A stretch of DNA of 64,000 nucleotides from Mayfieldus sp963841445 (GTDB taxonomy: Bacteria > Actinomycetota > Thermoleophilia > Solirubrobacterales > 70-9), in contig CAWJCP010000002.1 in NCBI GenBank assembly GCA_963841445.1, positions 1,178,001-1,242,000 of the forward strand, given 5' to 3'. Both the position numbers and the translations under genes were made by a program. Numbering within the stretch: position 1 is the first letter of the stretch; the number at the start of each line of letters is the position of its first letter. Below, piece by piece: positions 1 through 8,947 of this stretch. The notes below the pieces were generated by a model. It saw nothing but the letters and a program-made list of their open reading frames with translations. It made no database searches and had not been told where the DNA came from.

Positions 1-543
1 GAAGATCTCGGCGTCGAACATGTAGATCCCGCAGTTGGCGAGGTCGGAAAGGGCCTCGGCGGGATCGGGCTTCTCCTGGAAGCCCTGCACCCGGCCGTCC
101 TCGCCGCAGACGACGACGCCGAACTCGCTCGTGTCCTGCACCCGCTTCGTCGCCAGGGTGGCGATCCCGTCGTGGGATTCGTGGAACTCGCGCATCGCCG
201 CCGAGGTCGATGTCGGTGACGCGCGTCGGCGGAGATGACCAGGAACGCAGTCGCCGAGGAAGCCGGCTGCGTTGCGGACCCCGCCCGCGGTGCCGAGCAG
301 CTGCTCCTCCTCGGAGTAGCTGAGCTCGACGCCGAGCCGCGAGCCGTCGCCGAAGCGCTCGCGGATCAGCTCCGGGAACCAGTGCAGGTTGGCGATCACT
401 TCGCGAAAGCCGTGCCGCGCGAGCAGCTCGATGATGTGCTCCATCACCGGCCGGTTGAGCACCGGCACCATCGGCTTCGGCATCTCGTACGTGATCGGCC
501 GCAGCCTCGTGCCGAGGCCGGCGGCCATGATCATCGCCTTCAT
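1..543 (-). CDS. Mannose-1-phosphate guanylyltransferase-like nucleotidyltransferase (N-terminal part; locally frameshifted)
   Basis: Transfers a nucleotide to a sugar-1-phosphate, probably making GDP-mannose or a related NDP-sugar. The ATG at 543 is followed by the family signature MAAGLGTRLRP (residues 5-15) and by EMPKPMVPV, whose Lys contacts the substrate. The gene runs off the left edge, so 181 codons are visible. Between about 202 and 249 the protein reads as nonsense (GDCVPGHLRRRASPTSTS), where the family has a FLVISADALTDIDL-like metal-binding stretch. Removing one base near each of 249, 220 and 202 restores that stretch, and because three extra bases make one codon the frame is otherwise kept. 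Downstream the sequence is normal again (MREFHESHDG, EFGVVV, EKPDP). Actinobacterial homologues are often fused to a phosphomannomutase, which cannot be checked here. Confidence 0.8.
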   Translation of the reverse strand, partial: MKAMIMAAGLGTRLRPITYEMPKPMVPVLNRPVMEHIIELLARHGFREVIANLHWFPELIRERFGDGSRLGVELSYSEEEQLLGTAGGVRNAAGFLGDCVPGHLRRRASPTSTSAAMREFHESHDGIATLATKRVQDTSEFGVVVCGEDGRVQGFQEKPDPAEALSDLANCGIYMFDAEIF

Positions 544-577
544 GATAATGGCACGCTGCGCTCTCGCCGCTCGCGCT

Positions 578-595
578 GACGAGCGAGCGCTCGTC
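578..595. repeat. Inverted repeat downstream of ahcY
   Basis: GACGAGCG, a 2-nt centre and CGCTCGTC form a perfect 8-bp inverted repeat in the gap between the ahcY stop (633) and the next start (543). It has no T-run, so it is a hairpin or operator candidate rather than a classical terminator. Confidence 0.4.
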
Positions 596-632
596 GCTCT
601 CGGTCGCGGCGGGCTGGGAGCCGAAACCGTTC

Positions 633-1904
<1,272 letters not shown>

Positions 1905-1943
1905 GAAGTTTTCCTTTCGTGAGTTCGAGGCGGGAGGATAAAG

Positions 1944-1978
1944 AGCGCGGGTCGATTCCGAGTCGCCGGCCCCGCGCT
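1944..1978 (-). terminator. Stem-loop over the isomerase stop codon
   Basis: AGCGCGGG (1944-1951) pairs with CCCGCGCT (1971-1978), an 8-bp stem around a 19-nt loop that can itself form a short CGA/TCG pairing. It overlaps the stop codon of the isomerase and lies 40 bp before ahcY. There is no strong T-run, so it may act as a weak attenuator. Confidence 0.35.
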
Positions 1979-3077
1979 AGCCGAGCTTGCGCTTCAGCGT
2001 CTCGATCGCCTCGATCGGGGTCGGGTCGATGCCGCGCCCGGCGGCGAGCAGCAGCGAGACAAGATCGCCGAGCGCGATCGACCAGAAGAGCCGCTCGGTT
2101 CGCGTCTCGCCTTCGGCCTGGACGCGCTCGACGTGGGCGGCATTCGGGGTGATCACCTCGGCGGTCACCTCGATGCGGCGCCGCTCACGCGGATGCTGAT
2201 CAACGTCCTCGAGAAAGACGGCGCTGAATGCCCCCTCGGCGGCGCCCGGCCATCCTTCGAGCTCGTTGTGGTCCGCCTCGGGTAGCTCGGCCCAGAACGC
2301 GGGCAGCTTCGGGTTCTCGTTGATCTCGCTCTTCCAGCGCCGCGCCACCGGGGCGGTGAGATCGGCGCCGTAGATCACCGGCACCGTTCCCCGCAGGCTC
2401 TCGGCGAGGCTCTGAGCCCGCTCGAGCAGGCCGTCGCGAGCGCGCTCCAGGCCGACAGCCGCGGCGTCGATCTCGGCCTTGATTCGCGTCGCCCCGGCCA
2501 GCGCCGCAGCCTCGGCCGCGACCACGAACATGTAGCCCACCGCGGTCCGCGGCGATGGCAGCGCTCCCGGCAGGCCGATCACCGGGGCTCCCGCGGCCCG
2601 CGCCGCTTCGGCGAGGCCGCCGCCCGTGGCCGCGGCGATGCGGCGCGCTCCGAGAGCGCCGGCCGCCTCCCAGCAGGCGAGCGTTTCCTCGGTGTTGCCC
2701 GAGAAGCTCGAGCAGACGACCAGCCATTCGGGGGTGGCCCAGGGCGGCAGCTCATAGCCGCGGATCGTCAGCAGCGGCAGCGTGGCGCGCTCGCCCAGCG
2801 CCGCGGCGGCGAGGTCGCCGCCGATCGCCGAGCCGCCCATGCCACAGATCATCACGCCCGCGGCCGCGGCCGGCTCGAGCCGCGCCGACTCGACCCGCCA
2901 GAGCGCGTCGCGAAGGTGCTCGGGGGTCGCCAGCACCGCGTCGAGCTGGCGCTCGGCGTCGAGCTCGCGCAATCGGTCGAGCAGATCCGCTCCACTCAAG
3001 AAACCCACCAGCCTCTCGCCTCGCAATCGCCGGCTACACCGCCTCTGCTCGACGCTCTCATCAACTGATCCTCTCAC
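1977..3077 (-). CDS. Bifunctional phosphoglucose/phosphomannose isomerase (SIS family)
   Basis: Interconverts fructose-6-phosphate with glucose-6-phosphate and mannose-6-phosphate, feeding mannose activation next door. SIS-domain signatures GMGGSAIGGD (about 79-88) and SSFSGNTEET (about 122-131) bind the phosphosugar. Later ENPKLPAFWAELPEADHNE matches the conserved catalytic half of the family. The total of 366 residues is slightly long. The GTG at 3077 overlaps the upstream pyrophosphorylase by 17 nt, and the first 23 residues look non-conserved, so a GTG at 3008 is an alternative start. Neighbours on both sides are sugar-nucleotide genes, which supports a mannose or glucose activation role. 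Confidence 0.88.
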   Translation of the reverse strand: MRGSVDESVEQRRCSRRLRGERLVGFLSGADLLDRLRELDAERQLDAVLATPEHLRDALWRVESARLEPAAAAGVMICGMGGSAIGGDLAAAALGERATLPLLTIRGYELPPWATPEWLVVCSSFSGNTEETLACWEAAGALGARRIAAATGGGLAEAARAAGAPVIGLPGALPSPRTAVGYMFVVAAEAAALAGATRIKAEIDAAAVGLERARDGLLERAQSLAESLRGTVPVIYGADLTAPVARRWKSEINENPKLPAFWAELPEADHNELEGWPGAAEGAFSAVFLEDVDQHPRERRRIEVTAEVITPNAAHVERVQAEGETRTERLFWSIALGDLVSLLLAAGRGIDPTPIEAIETLKRKLG

Positions 3078-4080
3078 CCGCTCCGATGACGCCGTCCTTC
3101 ACCGACCCGCCCGCGGCGACCTGCGCCTCGGCCCCGGCGATCGCCCCGCGCACCGAGGCTCCCTCGCCGATCCGGCAGCCGCCGAGCAGCACCGAGGACT
3201 CGACTCTCGTGCCCCCTGCGACCTCGCAATCGGGACCGATGACGACCCGCGGACCGACCCTGGCCTGTGCCCGAATCCGGGCTCCCTCGCCAATCAACGC
3301 CGGGCCCTCGATCACGGCTCCAGCGTCGATCTCGGCGCCGGGAGCGATCAGGCGCCCTCGATCGTCGAGGCGCTCGCCGAGATCGGTGCGGACGCGGCGC
3401 TCGAGAATGTCCCAGGTCGCCCGCAGATAGCGATCCGGGGTGCCGATGTCCATCCAGTAGCCGGGCAGCGGCAGCGCGAAGAGCCCCTGCCCGATCAGGC
3501 ACGGGAAGATGTCGCGCTCGATCGAGACCATCCCCTGGGCCGGGATCAAGTCGAGCACCGAGCGCTCCAGCACGTAGGCGCCGGCGTTGATGTCTCCCGG
3601 CCCGGGGCGCTCGGGCTTCTCGAGGAACTCCGACACGGCGCCGTCCTCGGCACGCTCGACGAGCCCGTAGCCGGTCGCATCGTCGACCGGATAGAGGCCC
3701 AAGGTCGCCCGTGCGCCCCGCCGCTCGTGAAAGGCCATCAGCGCGCTCAGGTCGAGGTCGCTGAGAACGTCGCCGTTGAGGGCCAGGAAACGCTCCCCAA
3801 GCTGCTCGGCGGCGAACTTGATCGCCCCCGCGGTCCCGCGCGGCTCGGGCTCCTCGACGTAGCGAAGCCGCGGGCTGCCGCCCTCGCCCAGAACCTCGCG
3901 GACGACGTCGGCGCGGTAGCCGCAGGCCAGCACCACCTCGTCGACCCCGTGCTGGCCGAGCCAGTCGATCATGTAGGAGAGAAAGGGCCGGCCGGCGAGC
4001 GGCATCACCGCCTTCGGAACCGTCTCGGTGAGCGGCCGCAGGCGAGTGCCCTCGCCGCCGACCAAGATCAGCGCCTGCAT
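3061..4080 (-). CDS. NDP-sugar pyrophosphorylase with C-terminal left-handed beta-helix (mannose-1-phosphate guanylyltransferase type)
   Basis: Makes an NDP-sugar from a sugar-1-phosphate. The nucleotide-binding loop VGGEGTRLRPL is at residues 7-17, PKAVMPLAGRPF follows, and the metal-binding NGDVLSDLDLS is intact, unlike in the paralogue at the left edge. After YWMDIGTPDRY the C-terminal 100 residues show hexapeptide spacing (I-x-x-G-A and related) of a left-handed parallel beta-helix. The 339-residue length is normal for this subfamily. A GGGAGG ribosome-binding site lies just before the ATG at 4080. Together with the isomerase and nucleotide-sugar dehydrogenase it suggests supply of precursors for surface glycans. 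The exact sugar cannot be told from sequence. Confidence 0.88.
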   Translation of the reverse strand: MQALILVGGEGTRLRPLTETVPKAVMPLAGRPFLSYMIDWLGQHGVDEVVLACGYRADVVREVLGEGGSPRLRYVEEPEPRGTAGAIKFAAEQLGERFLALNGDVLSDLDLSALMAFHERRGARATLGLYPVDDATGYGLVERAEDGAVSEFLEKPERPGPGDINAGAYVLERSVLDLIPAQGMVSIERDIFPCLIGQGLFALPLPGYWMDIGTPDRYLRATWDILERRVRTDLGERLDDRGRLIAPGAEIDAGAVIEGPALIGEGARIRAQARVGPRVVIGPDCEVAGGTRVESSVLLGGCRIGEGASVRGAIAGAEAQVAAGGSVKDGVIGAGERIS

Positions 4081-4143
4081 CGCGAGCCTCCCCGCGAATC
4101 GCGACCGAGCAACCCGGCGGGGCCGCTCACGCCAGCGGGGCCA

Positions 4144-5451
4144 CTAGCCGACTGCCTCGGGGGTCTCGGCTGTGCCGCCGCGGCCGACTCCCTCGTAGGC
4201 GATGCCCGCGGCACGCAGCTTCTGTGGATCGAGAAAGTTGCGACCGTCGATCAACAGCGGGTTGGCCATCCGCCGAGCGACGTCGGACCAATCCAGGTCA
4301 GAGAACTCGGGCCATTCGGTGACCAGGATCGCCGCGTCGGCGCCCTCGAGCGCCTCGATCGCCGAGCTCGCCATCTCGACCTTCGGCAGCACCTCGCGGG
4401 CCCGCTCCGCCGCCACCGGGTCGTATCCGACCACAGTCGCCCCCTCGCCCTGCAGGCGCGGGGCAAGGACGAGGCTCGATGCCTCGCGCATGTCGTCGGT
4501 CTCGGGCTTGAAGGCCAGGCCGAGCAACGCAATTCGCTTTCCGACCAGCGTTTCGAGATGCTTTTCCAGCTTCTTGATCACGCGGCGCTTCTGCAGCTCG
4601 TTGACCTCGATCACCGCGGTCAAGAGCTGGAAGTGGTAGCCAGAGTTGCCCGCCAGCTGCTTCAGCGCGCTGACATCTTTCGGAAAACAACTTCCGCCAT
4701 AGCCGATCCCAGGCTGCAGGAACTTCGGCCCGATCCGTCTATCGAGCCCCATTCCGCGTGCGACCTCGGAGACATCCGCCCCGAGCTCCTCGCAGACGTT
4801 GGCGATCTCGTTGATGAACGAGATCTTGGTCGCCAGGAAAGCGTTGGAGGCGAGCTTGATCATCTCGGCGCTCGAGACGTCGGTGCGAATCACCGGGGCG
4901 TCGACCGGCGCATAGAGCGCGGCGATCTCGTCCCCGGCGGCAGCATCGGAAGGCTCCGCTCCCACCACGACCCGATCCGGGTGCAGGAAGTCCTCGACCG
5001 CCGAGCCCTCGCGAAGAAACTCAGGGCAGGAGACGTAGGGGGTGCCGGCGAGGTCGCGCATTATCGTCCGCCCGGTTCCGACCGGAACAGTGCTCTTCAT
5101 CACCATCCTGTGGTCGCCGTCGGTCCGCAAATCCCGCACGACGCTGCGGACACTGGACAGGTCCGCATCGCCCGACTGGGTCGGAGGGGTGTCGACGCAG
5201 ACGAACAGCAGCTTGGCCTCTTCGAGCACCTCGCCGACGTCGATCGTGAACGACAGCCGCTGACGATTTGACCGCACGAGCTCGGGGAGCCCGGGCTCGT
5301 GAATCGTCAGCTCGCCGCGCTGCAGCGAATCAACCTTCGCCGCGATCACGTCGCGGACGATGACGCGGTGCCCGAGCTCCGCGAAGCAGGCGGCGGTGAC
5401 GAGGCCGACCCAGCCGGCGCCGAGCACTCCGATCGGCTGCTTCTCGCTCAC
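4144..5451 (-). CDS. UDP-glucose/GDP-mannose dehydrogenase family protein
   Basis: Four-electron, NAD-dependent oxidation of a nucleotide sugar to its uronate, usually UDP-glucose to UDP-glucuronate. GVLGAGWVGLV (residues 8-18) is the NAD fold, STVPVGTG (120-127) and EFLREG (144-149) are family motifs, and the catalytic cysteine is Cys255 in GYGGSCFPKD. The 435-residue form starts at GTG 5451, which overlaps the stop of the LCP gene as GTGA (5448-5451), so the two are probably translationally coupled. A longer open frame to 5598 has a first 49 residues with no family resemblance and was rejected as the start. Confidence 0.93.
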   Translation of the reverse strand: MSEKQPIGVLGAGWVGLVTAACFAELGHRVIVRDVIAAKVDSLQRGELTIHEPGLPELVRSNRQRLSFTIDVGEVLEEAKLLFVCVDTPPTQSGDADLSSVRSVVRDLRTDGDHRMVMKSTVPVGTGRTIMRDLAGTPYVSCPEFLREGSAVEDFLHPDRVVVGAEPSDAAAGDEIAALYAPVDAPVIRTDVSSAEMIKLASNAFLATKISFINEIANVCEELGADVSEVARGMGLDRRIGPKFLQPGIGYGGSCFPKDVSALKQLAGNSGYHFQLLTAVIEVNELQKRRVIKKLEKHLETLVGKRIALLGLAFKPETDDMREASSLVLAPRLQGEGATVVGYDPVAAERAREVLPKVEMASSAIEALEGADAAILVTEWPEFSDLDWSDVARRMANPLLIDGRNFLDPQKLRAAGIAYEGVGRGGTAETPEAVG

Positions 5452-7412
5452 CCCTTGCCGCGCTTTCGCTTGCCGTGCTTCTTGGTCCGCTCCCCGGGCA
5501 GCTTCGCGACGGAGCGAGCGATGCCGAGCATCTGATCGTTGCTGAGCGTCTGCAGGAGGCTGTTCGAGACCCAGTACGAGTTGTCCCCCTGGCGCCATGC
5601 GACCGTTCGAATCCGGTCGCCGTCCAGGAAGATGTCGAATTGTCGCCCCACCATCGTGCGGGTCTCGCTTGGATGGCTGAGAATCGGGGGATCCGGCCAG
5701 CCGTGCACTCCCTGGATCCCGAAATAGTCGCCCTGCGGGAGCTGCAGCACCATCTTGTAGGCGCCGCGCGACTTCTCATCGGTGTCGCGCAGGTGATATA
5801 CGCGCGGCACCTGCACGTAGATCGTCCCGGCGGGCAGCCGGCGCGGGTAAAAGACAGGGAACGAGCGCAGCGTCTTTGCCGCAACCTTGGCGGCGAGGTC
5901 GTGGCTGAACTGAGACGCGTCGACGAGCCCGTCGTTGGCGCTGGTGGGAGTGGGCGGGGCATTGGGCCCCTTCTCCGCCTTCTTGCGGGCCTTGGCTCGC
6001 TTGCGCTGCTCGGGCACGATCCCGGTGTTCGGAGAGCTTTGCGGAACGCCCAGCACCCCGCGCGGCCCACCGCTGGCCTTGATCCCGAGGAAGTTCTTCA
6101 CGGCGGCCTGGATCGCCGGTTTCGTTGCGGTGACGAAGCTGGGGTGAAGCAGGGCTGGAAAGTGGATCTCCTTGATCGGTGCGCTGCGCGAAGCGACGAA
6201 CAGCTTCAGCACCTGCAGCAGCGACTCGCCGTTGCTGATGTCCGACGTCGTGTAGGTCGTGAAGATGTCGAGCAGCTGCTTGCGCTTGGTGATGAACAGG
6301 TCCGTCGCCGGAACCTGCTGGCGGGCCTCGCGGAGGAAGTCCTGCTGGCGCGCCGAGCGGACGAGGTCGGTGTCCGTGTGCCGGTAGCGGACGTAGGAAA
6401 GCGCGTCCTTGCCGCAGAGCCGCTGATAACCGGGTTGGATGTTGATCTCCGCGTACTGCTGATCCGCGGGCAGCCCGGCGTTGGAGTGGTAGTAGCGGCG
6501 GTCGACGTCGACGTAGACGCACCCGATCGCGTTGACGGCCCGCTGGAAGCCGAGGAAGTCGACGTTGACGACGTGATTGATCGGCAAGCCGGTGATCCGC
6601 TTGACCACCCGCAGGGTCAGCTTCGGGCCGCCGATGGCGTAGGCGGCATTGAACTTCGTCGTCCCCACCCCGGGTACGTAGGTCTTCAGGTCGCGCGGGA
6701 TCGACATCAACGCGATCGAGTTGCTGTCGGGATCGAGGCGCAGAAGGATCGTCGTGTCCGAAAGCCCCTTGGTTCCGGGCTCTGAGGCCCGCTTGTCGGA
6801 GCCGAGGATGAGGATGTTCTCCGGCTCGCCGGTCTGCGGCGGCAAGAGCTGGCGCTGGACCCCCTCTATCCCCCCGAGCTTGTCGGCGACGTTGCCGAGG
6901 AAGTAAAGGGCGCTTGCCGCGGTGGCGCCCGCCATCGTGGCGACGATCAGGATCGAGCCGACCAAGAAGCGCAGCCAGAGGTGCTTGCGCTTCGGCGCCG
7001 GCTCGGCGTCGCCGTCCGGGGGCGGCTTCTGAAAGGCAGCGGTCGTCGCCGGGGCGCTTGCGATCACGACCGTGCGGCGGGCGCCGTCCCCCTCGCTCTG
7101 CGCCACGGCGACCTCGTCGGGGGTGAACTCGACCGTTTCGGTGGGGGCAGGGTCTGGCGGGACCGCCTGCTCCTCGGTCGGCTGCTCGGGCTGCGGGGCA
7201 GCCGCGCCCCCCAGGGCGGGCTCGGCCGGCTCGAGATCCGCGTCCGCCTCCGGCTGGGGCTCTGCATCGGTGGGCTCGAGCGGGGCCTCGACGAACTCCG
7301 GCTCCAGGGGCGCGTCCTCCTCCGCCGGCAGCGCCGAGTCGAGCTCCTCCGGGGAGATTCCCTCGAAGGAGTCCTCGCCACCGGGCTGCTCGCCCTCGGG
7401 CGGGTAGCTCAA
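5448..7412 (-). CDS. LytR-CpsA-Psr (LCP) family cell-wall glycopolymer ligase
   Basis: LCP enzymes transfer undecaprenyl-linked glycans to peptidoglycan outside the membrane. Residues 1-140 are an acidic, Pro/Glu-rich, probably disordered cytoplasmic segment. One transmembrane helix spans about 147-172. The LCP domain begins near 199 (NILILGSDKR) and includes SIPRDLKTYVPG and the Arg-rich YRHTDTDLVRSARQQDF segment that binds the pyrophosphate. The final 170 residues form an extra region ending in a basic KKHGKRKRGKG tail. At 654 residues it is longer than most LCP proteins because of both extensions. It is coupled to the nucleotide-sugar dehydrogenase downstream, which fits a cell-wall glycan role. 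Confidence 0.92.
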   Translation of the reverse strand: MSYPPEGEQPGGEDSFEGISPEELDSALPAEEDAPLEPEFVEAPLEPTDAEPQPEADADLEPAEPALGGAAAPQPEQPTEEQAVPPDPAPTETVEFTPDEVAVAQSEGDGARRTVVIASAPATTAAFQKPPPDGDAEPAPKRKHLWLRFLVGSILIVATMAGATAASALYFLGNVADKLGGIEGVQRQLLPPQTGEPENILILGSDKRASEPGTKGLSDTTILLRLDPDSNSIALMSIPRDLKTYVPGVGTTKFNAAYAIGGPKLTLRVVKRITGLPINHVVNVDFLGFQRAVNAIGCVYVDVDRRYYHSNAGLPADQQYAEINIQPGYQRLCGKDALSYVRYRHTDTDLVRSARQQDFLREARQQVPATDLFITKRKQLLDIFTTYTTSDISNGESLLQVLKLFVASRSAPIKEIHFPALLHPSFVTATKPAIQAAVKNFLGIKASGGPRGVLGVPQSSPNTGIVPEQRKRAKARKKAEKGPNAPPTPTSANDGLVDASQFSHDLAAKVAAKTLRSFPVFYPRRLPAGTIYVQVPRVYHLRDTDEKSRGAYKMVLQLPQGDYFGIQGVHGWPDPPILSHPSETRTMVGRQFDIFLDGDRIRTVAWRQGDNSYWVSNSLLQTLSNDQMLGIARSVAKLPGERTKKHGKRKRGKG

Positions 7413-7416
7413 GGGA

Positions 7417-8499
7417 TCAGCCCCCGGTCTTGCCGAGCGAGCTCAGGAAGGACTCCAAAGCCTTCCTGTAGTTGCGCAGCGAAGGCAGCGACACCCATTC
7501 CTCGGGGCCGTGGTGGCCCGCCCCCGCGGGGCCGAACTCGACCGCCGGAACCCCGACGCGCAGGAAGGAAACCGCGTCCGAGGACCCGTCGCGCCCGACG
7601 CTCATCGGAGCGTCGCTGTGGTACGGCGCCACGGCATCGTGCAGGGCGAGCACGAAGGGGGAGTCGCGGTCGACCCGCGCCGGCGGCCGCATGAAGTGGC
7701 TGACCAGCTCGACCTCGGGCAGCCGCGTGATCTCCTCGCGGATCGCGGCCGGGTCCTGGCCGGGCAGGTAGCGGATATCGACGTCGATGACGCATCGGTC
7801 GGGCACCTTGTTGAGCGCGTCGCCGCCCCAGATCCGCCCGAGGTTGATCGATGGCCGATCGAAGAGCTCCGAACTCTGGCGCGCAAAAGGTAGCGACTCG
7901 ATACTGCGGAATACGTCGAGTGCCTTGAGGACGGCGTTGTCGCCCTCCCAGGGGGTGGCGCCGTGGGCGGCACGCCCGCTGACCAGCAGCCTCACCGCCT
8001 GCACTCCCTTCGCTTCGACCCCGATCTGCAGGTTGGTGGGCTCGCCCGTGATCGCGAAATCGCCGATGAAGCCCGAGTCGACGATGTGCTCGCTGCCGCG
8101 CTCGGTGTCCTCCTCGGATTCCTCGTCGGCAACGACGCCGAGCCGCACCCTGACCCGGTCCTGGTCGCGCATCGCGGCGAACACGAGCAGGATCGCCGCC
8201 AGCGCCCCCTTCATGTCATAGGCGCCGCGGCCGACCAACCGCTCTCCGTCGATCCGGGCATCGAACTGGTCGGGATGGCCGGGGACCACGTCGACGTGCC
8301 CATGCAGGACGACGCATGGCCCCGATTCGGGCCCGACTTCCGCAAGCGTCACCGGCAGCTCGCGCACCCAGTCCTGGCGTGCCTCGATCCCGCGCGCCTC
8401 GAGCCAGCCCTTGATGAACCCCGCCGCCTCGTGGACCGGCTCGGGCTTGGAGGTGTCGTAGGAGATCAGCCGGCGGGCGAGGTCTACGAGCTCGTCCAT
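7417..8499 (-). CDS. M20-family metallopeptidase (ArgE/DapE-like)
   Basis: Zinc-dependent amidohydrolase of the succinyl-diaminopimelate desuccinylase / acetylornithine deacetylase type. Metal-site motifs are HGHVDVVPG (residues 66-74), GAYDMKG with the bridging Asp near 95, DEESEEDTERG with the catalytic Glu pair, and GEPTN. A dimerisation segment SGRAAHGATPWEG follows, and a late His is in GPAGAGHHGPEEW. ATG 8499 gives 360 residues. An open frame runs on upstream but in it overlaps atpC and atpD as Arg/Ser/Pro nonsense. The substrate is not determined: DapE, ArgE and carboxypeptidase G2-like enzymes share these motifs. It ends 4 bp before the LCP start. Confidence 0.85.
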   Translation of the reverse strand: MDELVDLARRLISYDTSKPEPVHEAAGFIKGWLEARGIEARQDWVRELPVTLAEVGPESGPCVVLHGHVDVVPGHPDQFDARIDGERLVGRGAYDMKGALAAILLVFAAMRDQDRVRVRLGVVADEESEEDTERGSEHIVDSGFIGDFAITGEPTNLQIGVEAKGVQAVRLLVSGRAAHGATPWEGDNAVLKALDVFRSIESLPFARQSSELFDRPSINLGRIWGGDALNKVPDRCVIDVDIRYLPGQDPAAIREEITRLPEVELVSHFMRPPARVDRDSPFVLALHDAVAPYHSDAPMSVGRDGSSDAVSFLRVGVPAVEFGPAGAGHHGPEEWVSLPSLRNYRKALESFLSSLGKTGG

Positions 8500-8512
8500 C
8501 AGTGCCCCGGCA

Positions 8513-8944
8513 CTACGAGCTGGAGGCGCTTCCCTCGGCCAGCTCCAGAAACGCCTCCGCGCGGGCGCGGTCCTTCTCGGCGCGATCGTGCGCCGCGGAG
8601 TCGTCGTCGGCCTCCGAGAGGCGCTGCTCGGCGTCCTTGAGCTGATCGCGCAGCCGGCCGCTGTCGAGCTGGTCGGGCGGGATCGCCTCCTCGACCAGCA
8701 GCTCGGCGTGGTTGGCGAATACCTGCAGCCAGCCGTGCGCCTGGGCGTAGCGCTCGACCTCGGATTCGGAGACGTGAAGGCGCAGCTCGGTCGGCTCGAG
8801 CGCCGCCAGGATCGGCACGTGATTGGCGAGGATGCCGATCTCGCCGACCGTGGTGCGGGTCGAGACCTGCGCGACCTCGCCCTTGAAGACCTCGCCCTCG
8901 GGGGTGAGTACCTCCACCGAGATCTTGTGCTCGTCGCCGGCCAT
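8513..8944 (-). CDS. atpC: F-type ATP synthase epsilon subunit
   Basis: Central-stalk subunit that couples and inhibits the F1 motor. The 143 residues show the N-terminal beta-sandwich with VLTPEGEVFKGEV and GEIGILANHVPILAAL, followed by a two-helix C-terminal part rich in Glu, Arg and Ala. Last gene of the atp operon, 3 bp after atpD. Confidence 0.96.
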   Translation of the reverse strand: MAGDEHKISVEVLTPEGEVFKGEVAQVSTRTTVGEIGILANHVPILAALEPTELRLHVSESEVERYAQAHGWLQVFANHAELLVEEAIPPDQLDSGRLRDQLKDAEQRLSEADDDSAAHDRAEKDRARAEAFLELAEGSASSS

Positions 8945-8947
8945 CGG

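Noticed and set aside
1905..1976. SAH riboswitch before ahcY
   Set aside because: The leader is short and only a simple stem-loop is seen; the conserved SAH-aptamer segments were not recognised.
2782..5271. Very long plus-strand open frame (829 codons)
   Set aside because: Antisense to three well-identified genes; Arg/Ala/Pro/Gly-rich as expected from the opposite strand of GC-rich coding DNA, with no family motif. The same holds for 756-1922, 24491-26674, 53816-56089 and 57472-59883.
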